Assembly (NCBI GenBank): GCA_965367295.1
Contig: CBDUHN010000020.1
Span: 1 to 55,178, forward strand
Length of the DNA stretch: 55,178 nucleotides
Reading direction: 5' to 3'
Source: JAIVHA01 sp965367295
GTDB taxonomy: Bacteria; Pseudomonadota; Gammaproteobacteria; DSM-19610
Positions 16,399-25,190 of this stretch are shown piece after piece. A model generated the notes under the pieces. That model was not told where the DNA came from, did not search any database, and worked only from the letters and a program-made list of their open reading frames with translations. Within the stretch, counting starts at the first letter, position 1, and the number at the start of each line of letters is the position of its first letter. The position numbers and the translations under genes are program-made.

Positions 16399-17343
16399 AT
16401 GACCGCTGCCGGCAAGCGCGGATGGCAACACCTGGTGTTGGGTCTGCTGCTTTGCCTGCGTGTTGCCCACGCGGCAGACGACCCCTATCGCATTGAACTT
16501 CTGCTCAGTGAGCAAAATGGCCCTTACCACACGCTGGCACAGGCCTTGACCAATGAATTGCAGCAGTTACCCACCACGACCTACCGCATACAACAAAGCC
16601 TGGCTGCCAAACCGGACCGCACCCAGATCAGTTTGGCCGACCTGACCGTAACGATCGGCAGTAACGCTGCGCAGCAGATCCAATCCATAACCACACAGGG
16701 CCAGGTACTGCATCTGCTGATCCCGTCCACGACTTTCAACAATGCTACCGCCACTGCCACCCCATCACGGCACAGCGCCATCTTTATCGATCAGCCGTGG
16801 CAGCGGCAACTGAACCTGATCCAGCTGACCCTGCCCGGAGTTGAGCGGGTCGGCCTGCTACTGGGGAATACCTCCAGGGCACTGCGCCCCCAGCTCGAAC
16901 AGGCCATACAGGCGCAGCAATGGCAGCCACTGATCGGCATGGTCACTGAAGCGGGCAGTTATCTCGGACCGTTGCGGCGGCTGCTGGAACAGAGCGATGT
17001 CTTGCTGGCCATCCCCGACCAGAGCATCTTCAACCGGCAGAACCTGCAGGGTATCCTGCTGACCAGTTACCGCCGTGAGGTACCCTTGATCGGCTTTTCC
17101 CCGGGCTATGTGCGTGCCGGTGCACTGGCGGCCGTGTATTCGACCCCGGAACAGATTGCCCACGAGGCGGCACAGTGGATCACCCGGTTGATTGAGGACC
17201 GCAGCCGGTCACTGCCAGCACCGCACCATCCAAGCGAATACAGCGTCGCTGTCAATCACCAGGTCGCCCGCTCGCTGGGACTGCGGGTGCCGGACGAGGC
17301 AACCCTGCTGATGGACCTGCAGCGTATGGAGTCGGCCCCATGA
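16399..17343 (+). CDS. ABC_sub_bind family periplasmic binding protein (orphan)
   Basis: A 314-residue exported protein with the fold of the uncharacterised ABC-type substrate-binding family (PF04392-like). It starts with a signal peptide (HLVLGLLLCLRVAHA). It shows the two-lobed pattern: RIELLLSEQNGPYHTLAQAL, VTIGSNAAQQI, then LTLPGVERVGLLLGNTS in the second lobe and LLTSYRREVPLIGFSPGYVRAGALAAVYSTPEQIAHEAAQWI. There is no cognate permease or ATPase in the window. Its stop codon overlaps the start of the BarA kinase by 4 nt (ATGA), which implies translational coupling. ATG 16399 has GGTGG just upstream; ATG 16384 in the same frame is an alternative. I infer a sensing rather than transport role from context; the ligand is unknown. 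Confidence 0.82.
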   Translation: MTAAGKRGWQHLVLGLLLCLRVAHAADDPYRIELLLSEQNGPYHTLAQALTNELQQLPTTTYRIQQSLAAKPDRTQISLADLTVTIGSNAAQQIQSITTQGQVLHLLIPSTTFNNATATATPSRHSAIFIDQPWQRQLNLIQLTLPGVERVGLLLGNTSRALRPQLEQAIQAQQWQPLIGMVTEAGSYLGPLRRLLEQSDVLLAIPDQSIFNRQNLQGILLTSYRREVPLIGFSPGYVRAGALAAVYSTPEQIAHEAAQWITRLIEDRSRSLPAPHHPSEYSVAVNHQVARSLGLRVPDEATLLMDLQRMESAP

Positions 17344-20069
17344 ATAGCCAGGGGATCCGCAGCCGGGTGCTGTTGCTGGCCATCCTGCCAGTGCTGGCCC
17401 TGTCCCTGGTACTCAGCGGCTATTTCACCCATACCCGCCTGAAGGATCTCGACCAGTCGCTACGCGACCGCGGCCGCGCCATTGCCAACCAGCTGGCACC
17501 GGCCAGCGAATTCGGCGTGTTCGCCGGCGACCTGGCCCTGTTGCAGCAGCAGGCAGAGGCAGCCCTGCATGAACCTGATGTCGCCCATGTCATCATCGCC
17601 GATGTCGACGGCAATATCCTGGTGGAAGCGACCGATCCCCAATTCAGTGCCTCCGGTGCATCCGCTCCACCGGACCTGGTGTTCCATACACCGGTCATAC
17701 AGACCCGCCTGATTACCGATGCCTATGATGAACTGCTCAGCCCCACCAGCGGCAGCGGCGAAAATGACGATACGGAATACCATATCCTTGGCTCAATAAC
17801 CGTGGAAATGTCGCCTATCGGCACCAAACAGCGTCAGCAGCAGGTATTGTTGCACAGCTTTCTGATCACGCTGTCGTTGATCGTCATCAGCAGCCTGCTG
17901 GGCGCACGCATCGGCGCCAGCATCATCAACCCGGTACTCAATCTGACACGGGCGGTGGAGAAACTCGGCCGCGGTGATCTCGAAGCGCGCGTGGAAACCC
18001 ATACCAAAGGTGAACTGGGACGCCTGGAACAGGGCATCAATAACATGGCAGAAGCCCTGGAACAGGGCCGCACGGAACTTGAGGAACAGGTCGAGCAGGC
18101 CACCGAGGAACTGCGCAATGCACTGGAAACCATGAATACCCAGAACCTGGAGCTGACCGAAGCACGCAAACGCGCAGAACAGGCCAGCAAGGTCAAATCG
18201 GAATTCCTGGCCAACATGAGTCACGAAATCCGCACCCCCATGCATGGCATTCTCGGTTTCGTGGATCTGCTGCTGCGCACCCCGATCGATGATGAACAGC
18301 GCGATTACATTCGCACCATTCGCCAGTCCACCACCACCCTGCTTACCATCGTCAACGATATTCTGGATTTCTCCAAGATTGAATCCGGCAAACTGCTAAT
18401 CGACCAGGTTCCCTTCGACCTGCGTGAAACCGTTGAGGATGCCCTTACCCTGCTGGAGCCCTCCGCTCACGAAAAGGAAATCGAGCTGGTCTCGCTCATT
18501 TATGATGATGTACCCAAGGCCTTGCTGGGCGATCCCATACGCCTGCGCCAGGTGTTGCTCAACCTGGTGGGCAACGCCATCAAGTTCACCAACCACGGCA
18601 GCGTGGTGATCCGCGTCATGCTGGAGGAAGACGAACCGGAAGAAGTCTGGCTGCGTTTTCAGATCAACGATACCGGCATCGGTCTTACCAATGAGGAACA
18701 GAAACGCCTGTTCATCGCCTTCAGCCAGGCGGATACCTCCTCGACACGCCGCTTCGGAGGCACCGGGCTTGGACTGGTCATCACCAAAAACCTGGTGGAA
18801 CACATGGGTGGCAGCATCGATCTGGAGAGCACTCCCGGTGTCGGTTCCACCTTTTACTTCACGCTACCCTGCCACAAGCAACACCATGCCCATCCTCCCA
18901 CCGTTACGACACCGTTTGGACATCGTCATGTACTGGTATGCGATCCTCATCCTACGGCCCGGCTCGCCGTACTGCATATCCTGCAGGGTTGGGATCTCAA
19001 GGTTACCGAGTTGGAGGAATACGAGCAGTTACTGAACACCCTGGACCAGATGCGCACCAACCGGCAACCCTGCCACTTGCTTATCATCGGGCTGGGTGGC
19101 GCCAGCCCGCAGGATTCCGTACTGCACCAACTTGTCCAGGAAATCCGCAGCAGGAACGACATTGCCATCATGCTGCTGGCCAACACTTCGGACCGTGAAC
19201 GCATGCAGCAATTGTGCTCCATGGGAGCCGACACCTGCATAAGCAAGCCCGTACGCTATGAGAGCCTGTACCGTGAATTACAGCGCCTGATCGGCCCGTC
19301 GCACCCGCAGCCCAAATCTGAAGGCGAACCCCACACCCTGCCACAATCCGCTCGCCTGCAGGAACTACGCATCCTGCTGGCAGATGATAATGCCATCAAT
19401 CGCAAGCTGCTCACTACCCAGTTGCGCCAGCATCATGCTGTGGTTACCGAAGCCACCACCGGCCAGGAAGCACTGGAGCTTGCGCTGTATATGGACTTCG
19501 ATATCATTCTGATGGACATCCAGATGCCGATCCTCAATGGCGCCGAAGTCAGCAAACGCATCCGCGACCATTCCGGTTCCAATCAGCACACCCCGATCAT
19601 CGCATTGACGGCCAACGCCATGCCGGGTGAACGGGAACGCCTGCTGAACATAGGCCTGAACGAATGTCTGATCAAACCCATCAGCGAAAAACTGCTGGTG
19701 GATACCGTCTGGCGCTGGGCTCAGCATGAGCCGACCAGCGACACCACCACCGCTCCCATGCAAGAGGAAAAGGAATCGCCCACCATGGATCAGGATCAAT
19801 TGTTGCGGGAATTGCAACGCATGCTTATGGATGAACTGCCCCAGCACCGCGCCTGGCTCACCGAGGCACATGCCGCCAACGACCTGAACCTGCTTTGCGA
19901 ACGGGCCCACAAACTCAACGGCGCGGCGGCCTATTGCCAGATACCGGAATTGAAAGAACCGGTCGATCACCTGGAACGGCTGCTCAAGCAGCAAAAACCG
20001 GATCAGGTGGATGCGGCACTGCGGGACATACTGGCGGTGATTGACCGGATGCTGGCGGCCACTGATTAG
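17340..20069 (+). CDS. barA: BarA/GacS hybrid sensor histidine kinase
   Basis: A 909-residue tripartite kinase that, in the known pathway, phosphorylates UvrY/GacA to induce Csr/Rsm small RNAs and switch metabolism and lifestyle. TM1 is at about 8-28, the periplasmic sensor at about 30-170 (with the BarA-like segment ASEFGVFAGD), and TM2 at about 171-193. HAMP runs to about 240 and a coiled coil follows. HisKA has phospho-His295 in NMSHEIRTPM. The ATPase has NLVGNAIKF, DTGIGL and GGTGLGL. Receiver 1 (about 528-650) lacks the phospho-acceptor Asp (IIGLGG), as is typical of BarA. Receiver 2 has DD at 682-683, D726 and the KP pair near 780. Hpt has His857 in RAHKLNGAAAYC. Length and architecture match E. 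coli BarA (918). Neighbouring cysM and acpS fit the gacS locus. The ATG overlaps the SBP stop. Confidence 0.95.
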   Translation: MNSQGIRSRVLLLAILPVLALSLVLSGYFTHTRLKDLDQSLRDRGRAIANQLAPASEFGVFAGDLALLQQQAEAALHEPDVAHVIIADVDGNILVEATDPQFSASGASAPPDLVFHTPVIQTRLITDAYDELLSPTSGSGENDDTEYHILGSITVEMSPIGTKQRQQQVLLHSFLITLSLIVISSLLGARIGASIINPVLNLTRAVEKLGRGDLEARVETHTKGELGRLEQGINNMAEALEQGRTELEEQVEQATEELRNALETMNTQNLELTEARKRAEQASKVKSEFLANMSHEIRTPMHGILGFVDLLLRTPIDDEQRDYIRTIRQSTTTLLTIVNDILDFSKIESGKLLIDQVPFDLRETVEDALTLLEPSAHEKEIELVSLIYDDVPKALLGDPIRLRQVLLNLVGNAIKFTNHGSVVIRVMLEEDEPEEVWLRFQINDTGIGLTNEEQKRLFIAFSQADTSSTRRFGGTGLGLVITKNLVEHMGGSIDLESTPGVGSTFYFTLPCHKQHHAHPPTVTTPFGHRHVLVCDPHPTARLAVLHILQGWDLKVTELEEYEQLLNTLDQMRTNRQPCHLLIIGLGGASPQDSVLHQLVQEIRSRNDIAIMLLANTSDRERMQQLCSMGADTCISKPVRYESLYRELQRLIGPSHPQPKSEGEPHTLPQSARLQELRILLADDNAINRKLLTTQLRQHHAVVTEATTGQEALELALYMDFDIILMDIQMPILNGAEVSKRIRDHSGSNQHTPIIALTANAMPGERERLLNIGLNECLIKPISEKLLVDTVWRWAQHEPTSDTTTAPMQEEKESPTMDQDQLLRELQRMLMDELPQHRAWLTEAHAANDLNLLCERAHKLNGAAAYCQIPELKEPVDHLERLLKQQKPDQVDAALRDILAVIDRMLAATD

Positions 20070-20140
20070 GCTGTAATAAACAAGCCTACCGGCGTGGAAG
20101 GGTGTGCAGTGATAATAACCGCCGGATCATGGCCCAACCG

Positions 20141-20521
20141 CTACTGACGCATCAGGGTCACGAAGGCCACCGCGTACTCCCGCTCATCGGAAATACTCAC
20201 AAAACAGTCACCGATACCAAATTGCTCACACAGGGCCTGCGCCCGCCCCTGAAACTGCAGACCGGGACGTCCCTGTGTATCGTTGACGACAATGAAGTCA
20301 CACAGGGTGACTCCCCCCCGAAAACCAGTGCCCAGTGCCTTCGCCGCAGCCTCCTTGGCAGCGAAGCGCTTGGCGAGGAAGTGCGCAGGCTGCGCCGATT
20401 TTTCATAGCGCGGCCATTCTTCCGGGGCCAGTACCCGCTTCGCGAAGCGCTCACCGAAACGATTCAGGCAATCCCTGATACGGGACACCTGCACAATGTC
20501 GGTGCCGATGCCGTAGATCAT
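20141..20521 (-). CDS. acpS: holo-[acyl-carrier-protein] synthase
   Basis: Transfers 4'-phosphopantetheine from CoA to the ACP serine in fatty-acid synthesis. The 126 residues match the family. Mg-binding D8 sits in GIGTDIV and E57 in RFAAKEAAAKALG. The C-terminal YAVAFVTLM strand is present. The ATG overlaps the pdxJ stop by 4 nt (ATGA). It is the last gene of the long minus-strand run and converges on barA, with about 70 nt between the stops. No clear terminator is seen there. Confidence 0.97.
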   Translation of the reverse strand: MIYGIGTDIVQVSRIRDCLNRFGERFAKRVLAPEEWPRYEKSAQPAHFLAKRFAAKEAAAKALGTGFRGGVTLCDFIVVNDTQGRPGLQFQGRAQALCEQFGIGDCFVSISDEREYAVAFVTLMRQ

Positions 20522-21264
20522 GCCTGACCGCGCGCCACACGCATCAGTCGTTTCATCTCCGCCACGGATTCCCGCAGACCGGTAAACAGGGCACGTGCCA
20601 CGATGGCATGGCCGATATTCAGTTCCCGAATTCGGGGCAGTGCCGCAATCGCCGCCACATTCTGGTAATTGAGCCCATGCCCGGCATTCACCTGCAGACC
20701 CAGCTCCGCACCCAACTGCACGGCAGCGACGATGCGTCGGTATTCTGCCTCCTGTTCCACGGCATTGGCAGCATCAGCATAGTGGCCGGTATGAATCTCG
20801 ATACAGGGCGCCCCCACGGCAGCGGATGCCTGGACCTGCTGCGGGTCGGCGTCGATGAACAAGGACACGCGCACACCGGCCGCCGCCAGCCGCGCACAGG
20901 CCTCCTGCATACGCGACTGCTGGCCCGCCACATCCAGGCCACCTTCAGTGGTCAGCTCCTCGCGCCGCTCCGGTACCAGACAACAGTCGGCGGGATGAAT
21001 GCGTTCGGCAAAGGCGAGCATTTCATCCGTGACCGCCATTTCCAGATTCATCCGTGTGAGCAGTATGTCCTGCAACATCTCCACGTCCCGCTCCTGAATG
21101 TGGCGACGGTCTTCCCGCAGGTGCAGGGTGATGCTGTCGGCACCGGCGGTTTCCGCTTCGATGGCGGCCTGAACGGGATCGGGATAGCGGGTGCCACGCG
21201 CCTGTCGCAGCGTCGCCACGTGATCGATATTCACACCAAGGAGGATGTCCCGTGGATTTTCCAT
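20518..21264 (-). CDS. pdxJ: pyridoxine 5'-phosphate synthase
   Basis: Closes the B6 ring from 1-deoxyxylulose-5-phosphate and aminoacetone phosphate. The 248 residues carry LGVNIDHVATLRQARGT at the N-terminus, the phosphate/active-site stretch ITLHLREDRRHIQ, and E/H residues in CLVPERREELTTEGGLD. CIEIHTGHYA and VNAGHGLNY complete the barrel. The ATG at 21264 has AGAAAGGCA upstream and gives the standard N-terminus. A longer frame begins at 21366 but has no family match. It is translationally coupled to acpS and about 105 nt after recO. Confidence 0.97.
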   Translation of the reverse strand: MENPRDILLGVNIDHVATLRQARGTRYPDPVQAAIEAETAGADSITLHLREDRRHIQERDVEMLQDILLTRMNLEMAVTDEMLAFAERIHPADCCLVPERREELTTEGGLDVAGQQSRMQEACARLAAAGVRVSLFIDADPQQVQASAAVGAPCIEIHTGHYADAANAVEQEAEYRRIVAAVQLGAELGLQVNAGHGLNYQNVAAIAALPRIRELNIGHAIVARALFTGLRESVAEMKRLMRVARGQA

Positions 21265-21369
21265 TACAAATGCCTTTCTGGTTGCTGGGTCAGGTTTTGC
21301 GGCAATAAGACGGTCTGAAACTGCAGGATGGACTACATCGCCTGGCTGATGATATCCGATACGCACCCG

Positions 21370-22089
21370 TCAGCGTATATTCACCAGTTGCCGGATCACT
21401 TCGCGGGTCTTCAGTGGCGCACTACCGAGGCAGAGATCCAGTGCCGCCCGGGTCAGCCGCCTGGCATCACGCAGCACCTGCTCCTCATTGAGCCGCTCCT
21501 CCCGCATGGCCAGCAGGCTGTGCCCACTGATCGTCACTCCGAAGCCGGCGCCCTGCCCCAGTAGCAGTGGACCGCGTTCGAGCTGGTAATCGTACAGGAG
21601 GTCCGGCTCCAGCGGTGTACCGGCCTCGGCTTCCTGTTCCAGCTGCAGGCCATACCCCAGCGCCTCCAGCAGGCGCAGTTCGAAACGGCGCAGGGTCGCT
21701 TCGAGTGCGTGTGCCTGCACCAGCCCGTGCAGGGCTGCGAGATAGACCGGGAACAGCTCGGGGTGCGGGTCGTTGCGGTGCAGCAGACGTACCAGCAGCT
21801 CATTCACGTAAAACCCGCTGTACAGGCCATTGCCACTCAGCGGCAGCGCCACGCCGGCGGTTTCGACCCCGTTGAGGGTACCCATTTCCCCCCGCGCGGA
21901 CCAGCTTAGCAACAGTGGCTGAAAGGGTTGCAGGAGGCCTCGCTGACGCGCCCGTGCCGAACGGGCGCCCCGCGCCACCAGCCCTACCCGTCCATGCTCC
22001 TCGCTGAACACCTCCAGCAACAGGCTGGTGTCGCGATAGGGGCGGCTATGCAGGATAAAGGCCGGGGCCAGTGAGGGATGCGTGGACAT
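21370..22089 (-). CDS. recO: DNA repair protein RecO
   Basis: RecFOR-pathway mediator that helps load RecA and anneals SSB-coated single strands. The 239 residues begin with the OB-fold (AFILHSRPYRDTSLLLEVFSEE, GRVGLVARGARS). A helical domain follows with YVNELLVRLLHRNDPHPELF and FELRLLEALGYG. The zinc-cysteine region of some RecO proteins is not obvious here, as is common in gammaproteobacteria. The gene lies in the conserved era-recO-pdxJ-acpS order. A 311-nt gap with a palindromic repeat separates it from era. Confidence 0.95.
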   Translation of the reverse strand: MSTHPSLAPAFILHSRPYRDTSLLLEVFSEEHGRVGLVARGARSARARQRGLLQPFQPLLLSWSARGEMGTLNGVETAGVALPLSGNGLYSGFYVNELLVRLLHRNDPHPELFPVYLAALHGLVQAHALEATLRRFELRLLEALGYGLQLEQEAEAGTPLEPDLLYDYQLERGPLLLGQGAGFGVTISGHSLLAMREERLNEEQVLRDARRLTRAALDLCLGSAPLKTREVIRQLVNIR

Positions 22090-22400
22090 GCGGAAACGTT
22101 ACCGGGAAATCAGATGCGTGGCCAGCCGGGGCGCCATTCCGCTCGCGCTGTGGCCAGGACACCTTTGATCATCAGGAATGCAGCGGATGCAAAGCCAGAA
22201 AACCTCTGTTTACTTGAAATATCCCCGTCATTGCATGCGAAGCGTGGCAATCCCATCGCGCAAAATTGATCGTATAGCGATTGCTACGTCGCTTGGCTGC
22301 TCGCAATGACGAAGCGATCAGGGGTTCCCTGAACTGGTCAGCCGTTTCATTGTGCACCGTAACGACCCGGGCGACCGTGAATACGGTATGCAGCAGCGCC
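22090..22400. other. 311-nt intergenic gap between recO and era
   Basis: No gene was found. The main content is the inverted repeat at 22226-22311. The flanks (22090-22225 and 22312-22400) show no promoter or terminator that I can defend, so how recO and downstream genes are transcribed across the gap is open. Confidence 0.5.
22226..22311. repeat. 86-nt imperfect inverted repeat (CGTCATTGC...GCAATGACG)
   Basis: The left arm begins CGTCATTGC followed by GCGAAGCG and GGCAATC. The right arm, read in reverse, gives the same order (CGTCATTGC, AGCGACG, AGCAATC). This matches a widespread class of noncoding palindromic repeats with CGTCATTGCGAGC-type ends seen in many bacterial genomes. It has no coding capacity. 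It may be a non-autonomous mobile element or an RNA hairpin between era and recO. Confidence 0.75.
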
Positions 22401-23294
22401 TTAGTCGTCATAGCCGAGACTGCGCAGGGCGCGCTCATCATCGGCCCAGCCTTCCTTGACCTTTACCCAGGTCTGCAGGAATACCTTCTGCCCGAAGGCC
22501 CTCTCCATATCTTCGCGCGCCTCGCGGCCGACTTCGCGCAGCAGTGCACCCTGTTTACCGATGACAATGGCTTTCTGGCTGGCACGCTCCACCCAGATCA
22601 ACGCATGGATTCGATACAGTCCTTCTTCTTCCTTGAACTGCTCGATTTCCACCGTGATGCCATAGGGCAGTTCCTTGCCGAGTTTGCGAAACAATTTTTC
22701 CCGCACCAGCTCCGCCGCCATGAAACGCAGGCTGCGGTCGGTAATCTGGTCCTCGGGATAGAAGGGTGTGGATTCCGGCAGCAGGGCCTTAACCAGTTGC
22801 TCCAGTTCATCCACCTGGCTGCCACCCTTGGCCGACAGGGGAATGACGTGGGCAAAATCCATACGCGTCGACAACTGCTGCAGATACGGCAGCAGGGTCT
22901 GCTTGTCGGCGATGCGATCGATCTTGTTGATGGCGAGGATCACCGGGCACCGGGCGTGACGCACCTTGTCCAGCACCAACTCGTCCTCGTCGGTCCAGCG
23001 GGTGCCTTCAACCACGAACACCACCACGTCCACATCCTGCAGGGCATCGCTGGCGGCGCGGTTCATATAGCGGTTCATGGCCCGCTTGCCACCCTGGTGC
23101 AGTCCGGGTGTATCCACATACACCACCTGCACCTGGTCCTCGGTCTTGATACCCAGAATACGATGGCGGGTGGTTTGCGGCCGCCGTGAAGTAATACTCA
23201 CTTTCTGACCGAGAATACGGTTCAACAAGGTGGATTTGCCTACATTCGGCCGCCCGACCAGCGCCACAAGACCACAATGGAATTCATCTGACAT
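22401..23294 (-). CDS. era: GTPase Era
   Basis: GTPase that binds the 3' end of 16S rRNA and assists 30S maturation. The 297 residues contain G1 GRPNVGKST (14-22), the G2 region TSRRPQTTRHR, G3 DTPGL and G4 NKID. A C-terminal KH domain follows (EEEGLYRIHALIWVERASQKAIVIGKQG, then VKVKEGWADDERALRSLGY). The start has AGGAG upstream. It lies 21 nt after rnc in the usual rnc-era order. Confidence 0.98.
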   Translation of the reverse strand: MSDEFHCGLVALVGRPNVGKSTLLNRILGQKVSITSRRPQTTRHRILGIKTEDQVQVVYVDTPGLHQGGKRAMNRYMNRAASDALQDVDVVVFVVEGTRWTDEDELVLDKVRHARCPVILAINKIDRIADKQTLLPYLQQLSTRMDFAHVIPLSAKGGSQVDELEQLVKALLPESTPFYPEDQITDRSLRFMAAELVREKLFRKLGKELPYGITVEIEQFKEEEGLYRIHALIWVERASQKAIVIGKQGALLREVGREAREDMERAFGQKVFLQTWVKVKEGWADDERALRSLGYDD

Positions 23295-23315
23295 GAAGAC
23301 TCTCCTACAGACGCT

Positions 23316-23990
23316 TCAGGCCGCGCCCAGTTTTTCCAGCATGCCTTCGGCGGCGGCCTGCTCGGCACGGCGCCGACTGCTGCCACTGGCCTGGTACGTA
23401 ATGCCCATCTCCTCTACCCGACAGGCCACGCGGAATACCCGGTTATGGTCCATGCCACGGCTTTCCACCACTTCATATTCGGGCAGGGCAAGATGGCGCG
23501 ACTGCAGATACTCCTGCAGCCGGGTCTTGGGATCTTTCAGCGCAGCGGCTGAAGGCAGGTTGGTGAGGCGGCCCCGGAACAGGTGCAGAATACAGGTCTG
23601 ACAGGCAGGGAACCCACTATCCAGGTAGATGGCGCCAAACACCGCTTCCAGGGCATCGGCCAGGGTGGAATCGCGGCGATAACCACCGCTTTTCAACTCG
23701 CCGGAGCCCAGCGCCAGGTAGTCGCCAAGGCTGAGCCCACGCGCCACTTCGGCCAGGGTCTCGCGCTTCACCAGGCTGGCCCGCAGGCGGCTGAGTTCGC
23801 CCTCGCTGGCAGCGGGTATGCGATGATACAGCGCCTCGGCGATTACGAAGCCGAGAATGGCATCCCCCAGGAATTCCAGTCGTTCATTGTTGTGCCCACC
23901 GGCGCTGCGATGGGTCAGGGCCTGCTGCAGTAGCCCCTCATTCTGAAAGCTGTATCCCAGGTTCCGGGCCAGCTCCCGTACAGAGGACAT
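23316..23990 (-). CDS. rnc: ribonuclease III
   Basis: Double-strand-specific endoribonuclease that processes rRNA precursors and structured mRNAs. The 224 residues carry the signature NERLEFLGDAILG (35-47) with catalytic acidic residues, DALEAVFGAIYLD near 115, and a C-terminal double-stranded-RNA-binding domain (DPKTRLQEYLQSRHL through SSRRRAEQAAAEGML). The ATG at 23990 overlaps the preceding stop codon by one base. A TTG one codon earlier is a less likely start. Confidence 0.98.
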   Translation of the reverse strand: MSSVRELARNLGYSFQNEGLLQQALTHRSAGGHNNERLEFLGDAILGFVIAEALYHRIPAASEGELSRLRASLVKRETLAEVARGLSLGDYLALGSGELKSGGYRRDSTLADALEAVFGAIYLDSGFPACQTCILHLFRGRLTNLPSAAALKDPKTRLQEYLQSRHLALPEYEVVESRGMDHNRVFRVACRVEEMGITYQASGSSRRRAEQAAAEGMLEKLGAA

Positions 23991-24370
23991 CAATTCGCGA
24001 CCACCTCTACAGACTTGTTGAACTTGACGATCACATCAACATTACCCGCTATATTGGTACGGCGTTCATAGTCCATCGTGACAGTCAGCTTGCCGTTACG
24101 CATTTCGATCCTGGCCACCTTGGGATCGACATTGCGCACATCGTTGACATCAAAGCGGCGTTCAATCAGCTTGTAGATCTCGCTCTTGGGTTTTCTGGTG
24201 ATGCCGGGTTCGTTCTGCAGGGATTCCAGTACCGATGTCACCTTGCTGTACTCCAGGTACAGCGGCACCAGCCGCAATGTAATCAGCGTAAAAAACGCGA
24301 TCAGCCCCAACACGATCAACCAGCCGATCGCAGTCATTCCCCGTTGCCTGTCCAGTCTGTTCATCCGCAT
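23990..24370 (-). CDS. DUF4845 membrane protein
   Basis: A 126-residue protein between lepB and rnc, the usual place for DUF4845. It has one N-terminal transmembrane helix (GWLIVLGLIAFFTLITLRLVP) preceded by a charged start (RLDRQRGMTAI), reminiscent of type IV pilin-like N-termini but without a clear prepilin site. A soluble alpha/beta domain follows. It overlaps rnc by one base. The function of the family is unknown; genomic constancy suggests a role near protein export or RNA processing, which is inference. Confidence 0.88.
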   Translation of the reverse strand: MRMNRLDRQRGMTAIGWLIVLGLIAFFTLITLRLVPLYLEYSKVTSVLESLQNEPGITRKPKSEIYKLIERRFDVNDVRNVDPKVARIEMRNGKLTVTMDYERRTNIAGNVDVIVKFNKSVEVVAN

Positions 24371-24382
24371 CACCTCGCCTTG

Positions 24383-25156
24383 TTATTGAATGCCTTCGCC
24401 GATCCGCTCCCAGGACACACCGCCATTGGCGGTATCCCAGTTCATCCAGATCAGGAAGGCTCTACCCACCAGGTTCTCTTCCGGTACCGTACCCCAGAAC
24501 CGGCTGTCATTACTATTATCGCGGTTATCGCCCATGACAAAATACTGCCCTTCGGGTACACGGAAATCGGTTTCCATATTGGGCTTGTGCGCCTCGATGA
24601 GAATCGCATGCTGCACATCCCCCAGTTGCTCCAGGCGCAGGCTGGCACCGGAGGCGGATAAGCCGGAACCGCTGCCGATATAGGTGCCGGCCGGTACCTG
24701 CGCAATCTGTTCACCGTTGATGGACAGCACCTTGTTGCGGTACTGCACATGGTCTCCCGGCAGGCCTACCACCCGCTTGATGTAATCCGTGCCGGGATCC
24801 TTGGGATAGCGGAACACCACCACATCACCACGCTCGGGTTCGCCGATGTCGATGACCTTCTGGTTGATCACCGGCAAACGGATACCGTACGTGTATTTAT
24901 TCACCAGGATGAAATCGCCCACCAGCAGAGTCGGCATCATGGAGCCGGAGGGAATGCGGAACGGCTCGACCAGAAAGGAACGCAGCAGTAATACGGCCAG
25001 GATGACCGGGAAGAAGGACTTGGCGTATTCCACCAGCATGGGCTCTTTCCGCCCCGCCTCATTGCGCTTGGGCGCCCACAACCAGGCATCCAGGGCCCAG
25101 ATGGCACCGGTAATGAAGGTCGCTGCCACCAGCAGCGTTGGGAAATCCAGATTCAT
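24383..25156 (-). CDS. lepB: signal peptidase I
   Basis: Inner-membrane protease that removes signal peptides from exported proteins. The 257 residues show two N-terminal transmembrane segments (about 5-25 and 47-62). The catalytic serine is S72 in PSGSMMPTL and the catalytic lysine is K127 in DYIKRVVGLPG. FVMGDNRDNSNDSR is the conserved box E. It is shorter than the E. coli enzyme (324), as in many related bacteria. It lies 259 nt after lepA, the gap containing repeats. Confidence 0.97.
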   Translation of the reverse strand: MNLDFPTLLVAATFITGAIWALDAWLWAPKRNEAGRKEPMLVEYAKSFFPVILAVLLLRSFLVEPFRIPSGSMMPTLLVGDFILVNKYTYGIRLPVINQKVIDIGEPERGDVVVFRYPKDPGTDYIKRVVGLPGDHVQYRNKVLSINGEQIAQVPAGTYIGSGSGLSASGASLRLEQLGDVQHAILIEAHKPNMETDFRVPEGQYFVMGDNRDNSNDSRFWGTVPEENLVGRAFLIWMNWDTANGGVSWERIGEGIQ

Positions 25157-25190
25157 ATGCGATTCCTGATTGAAGATTTAACTATATTAT

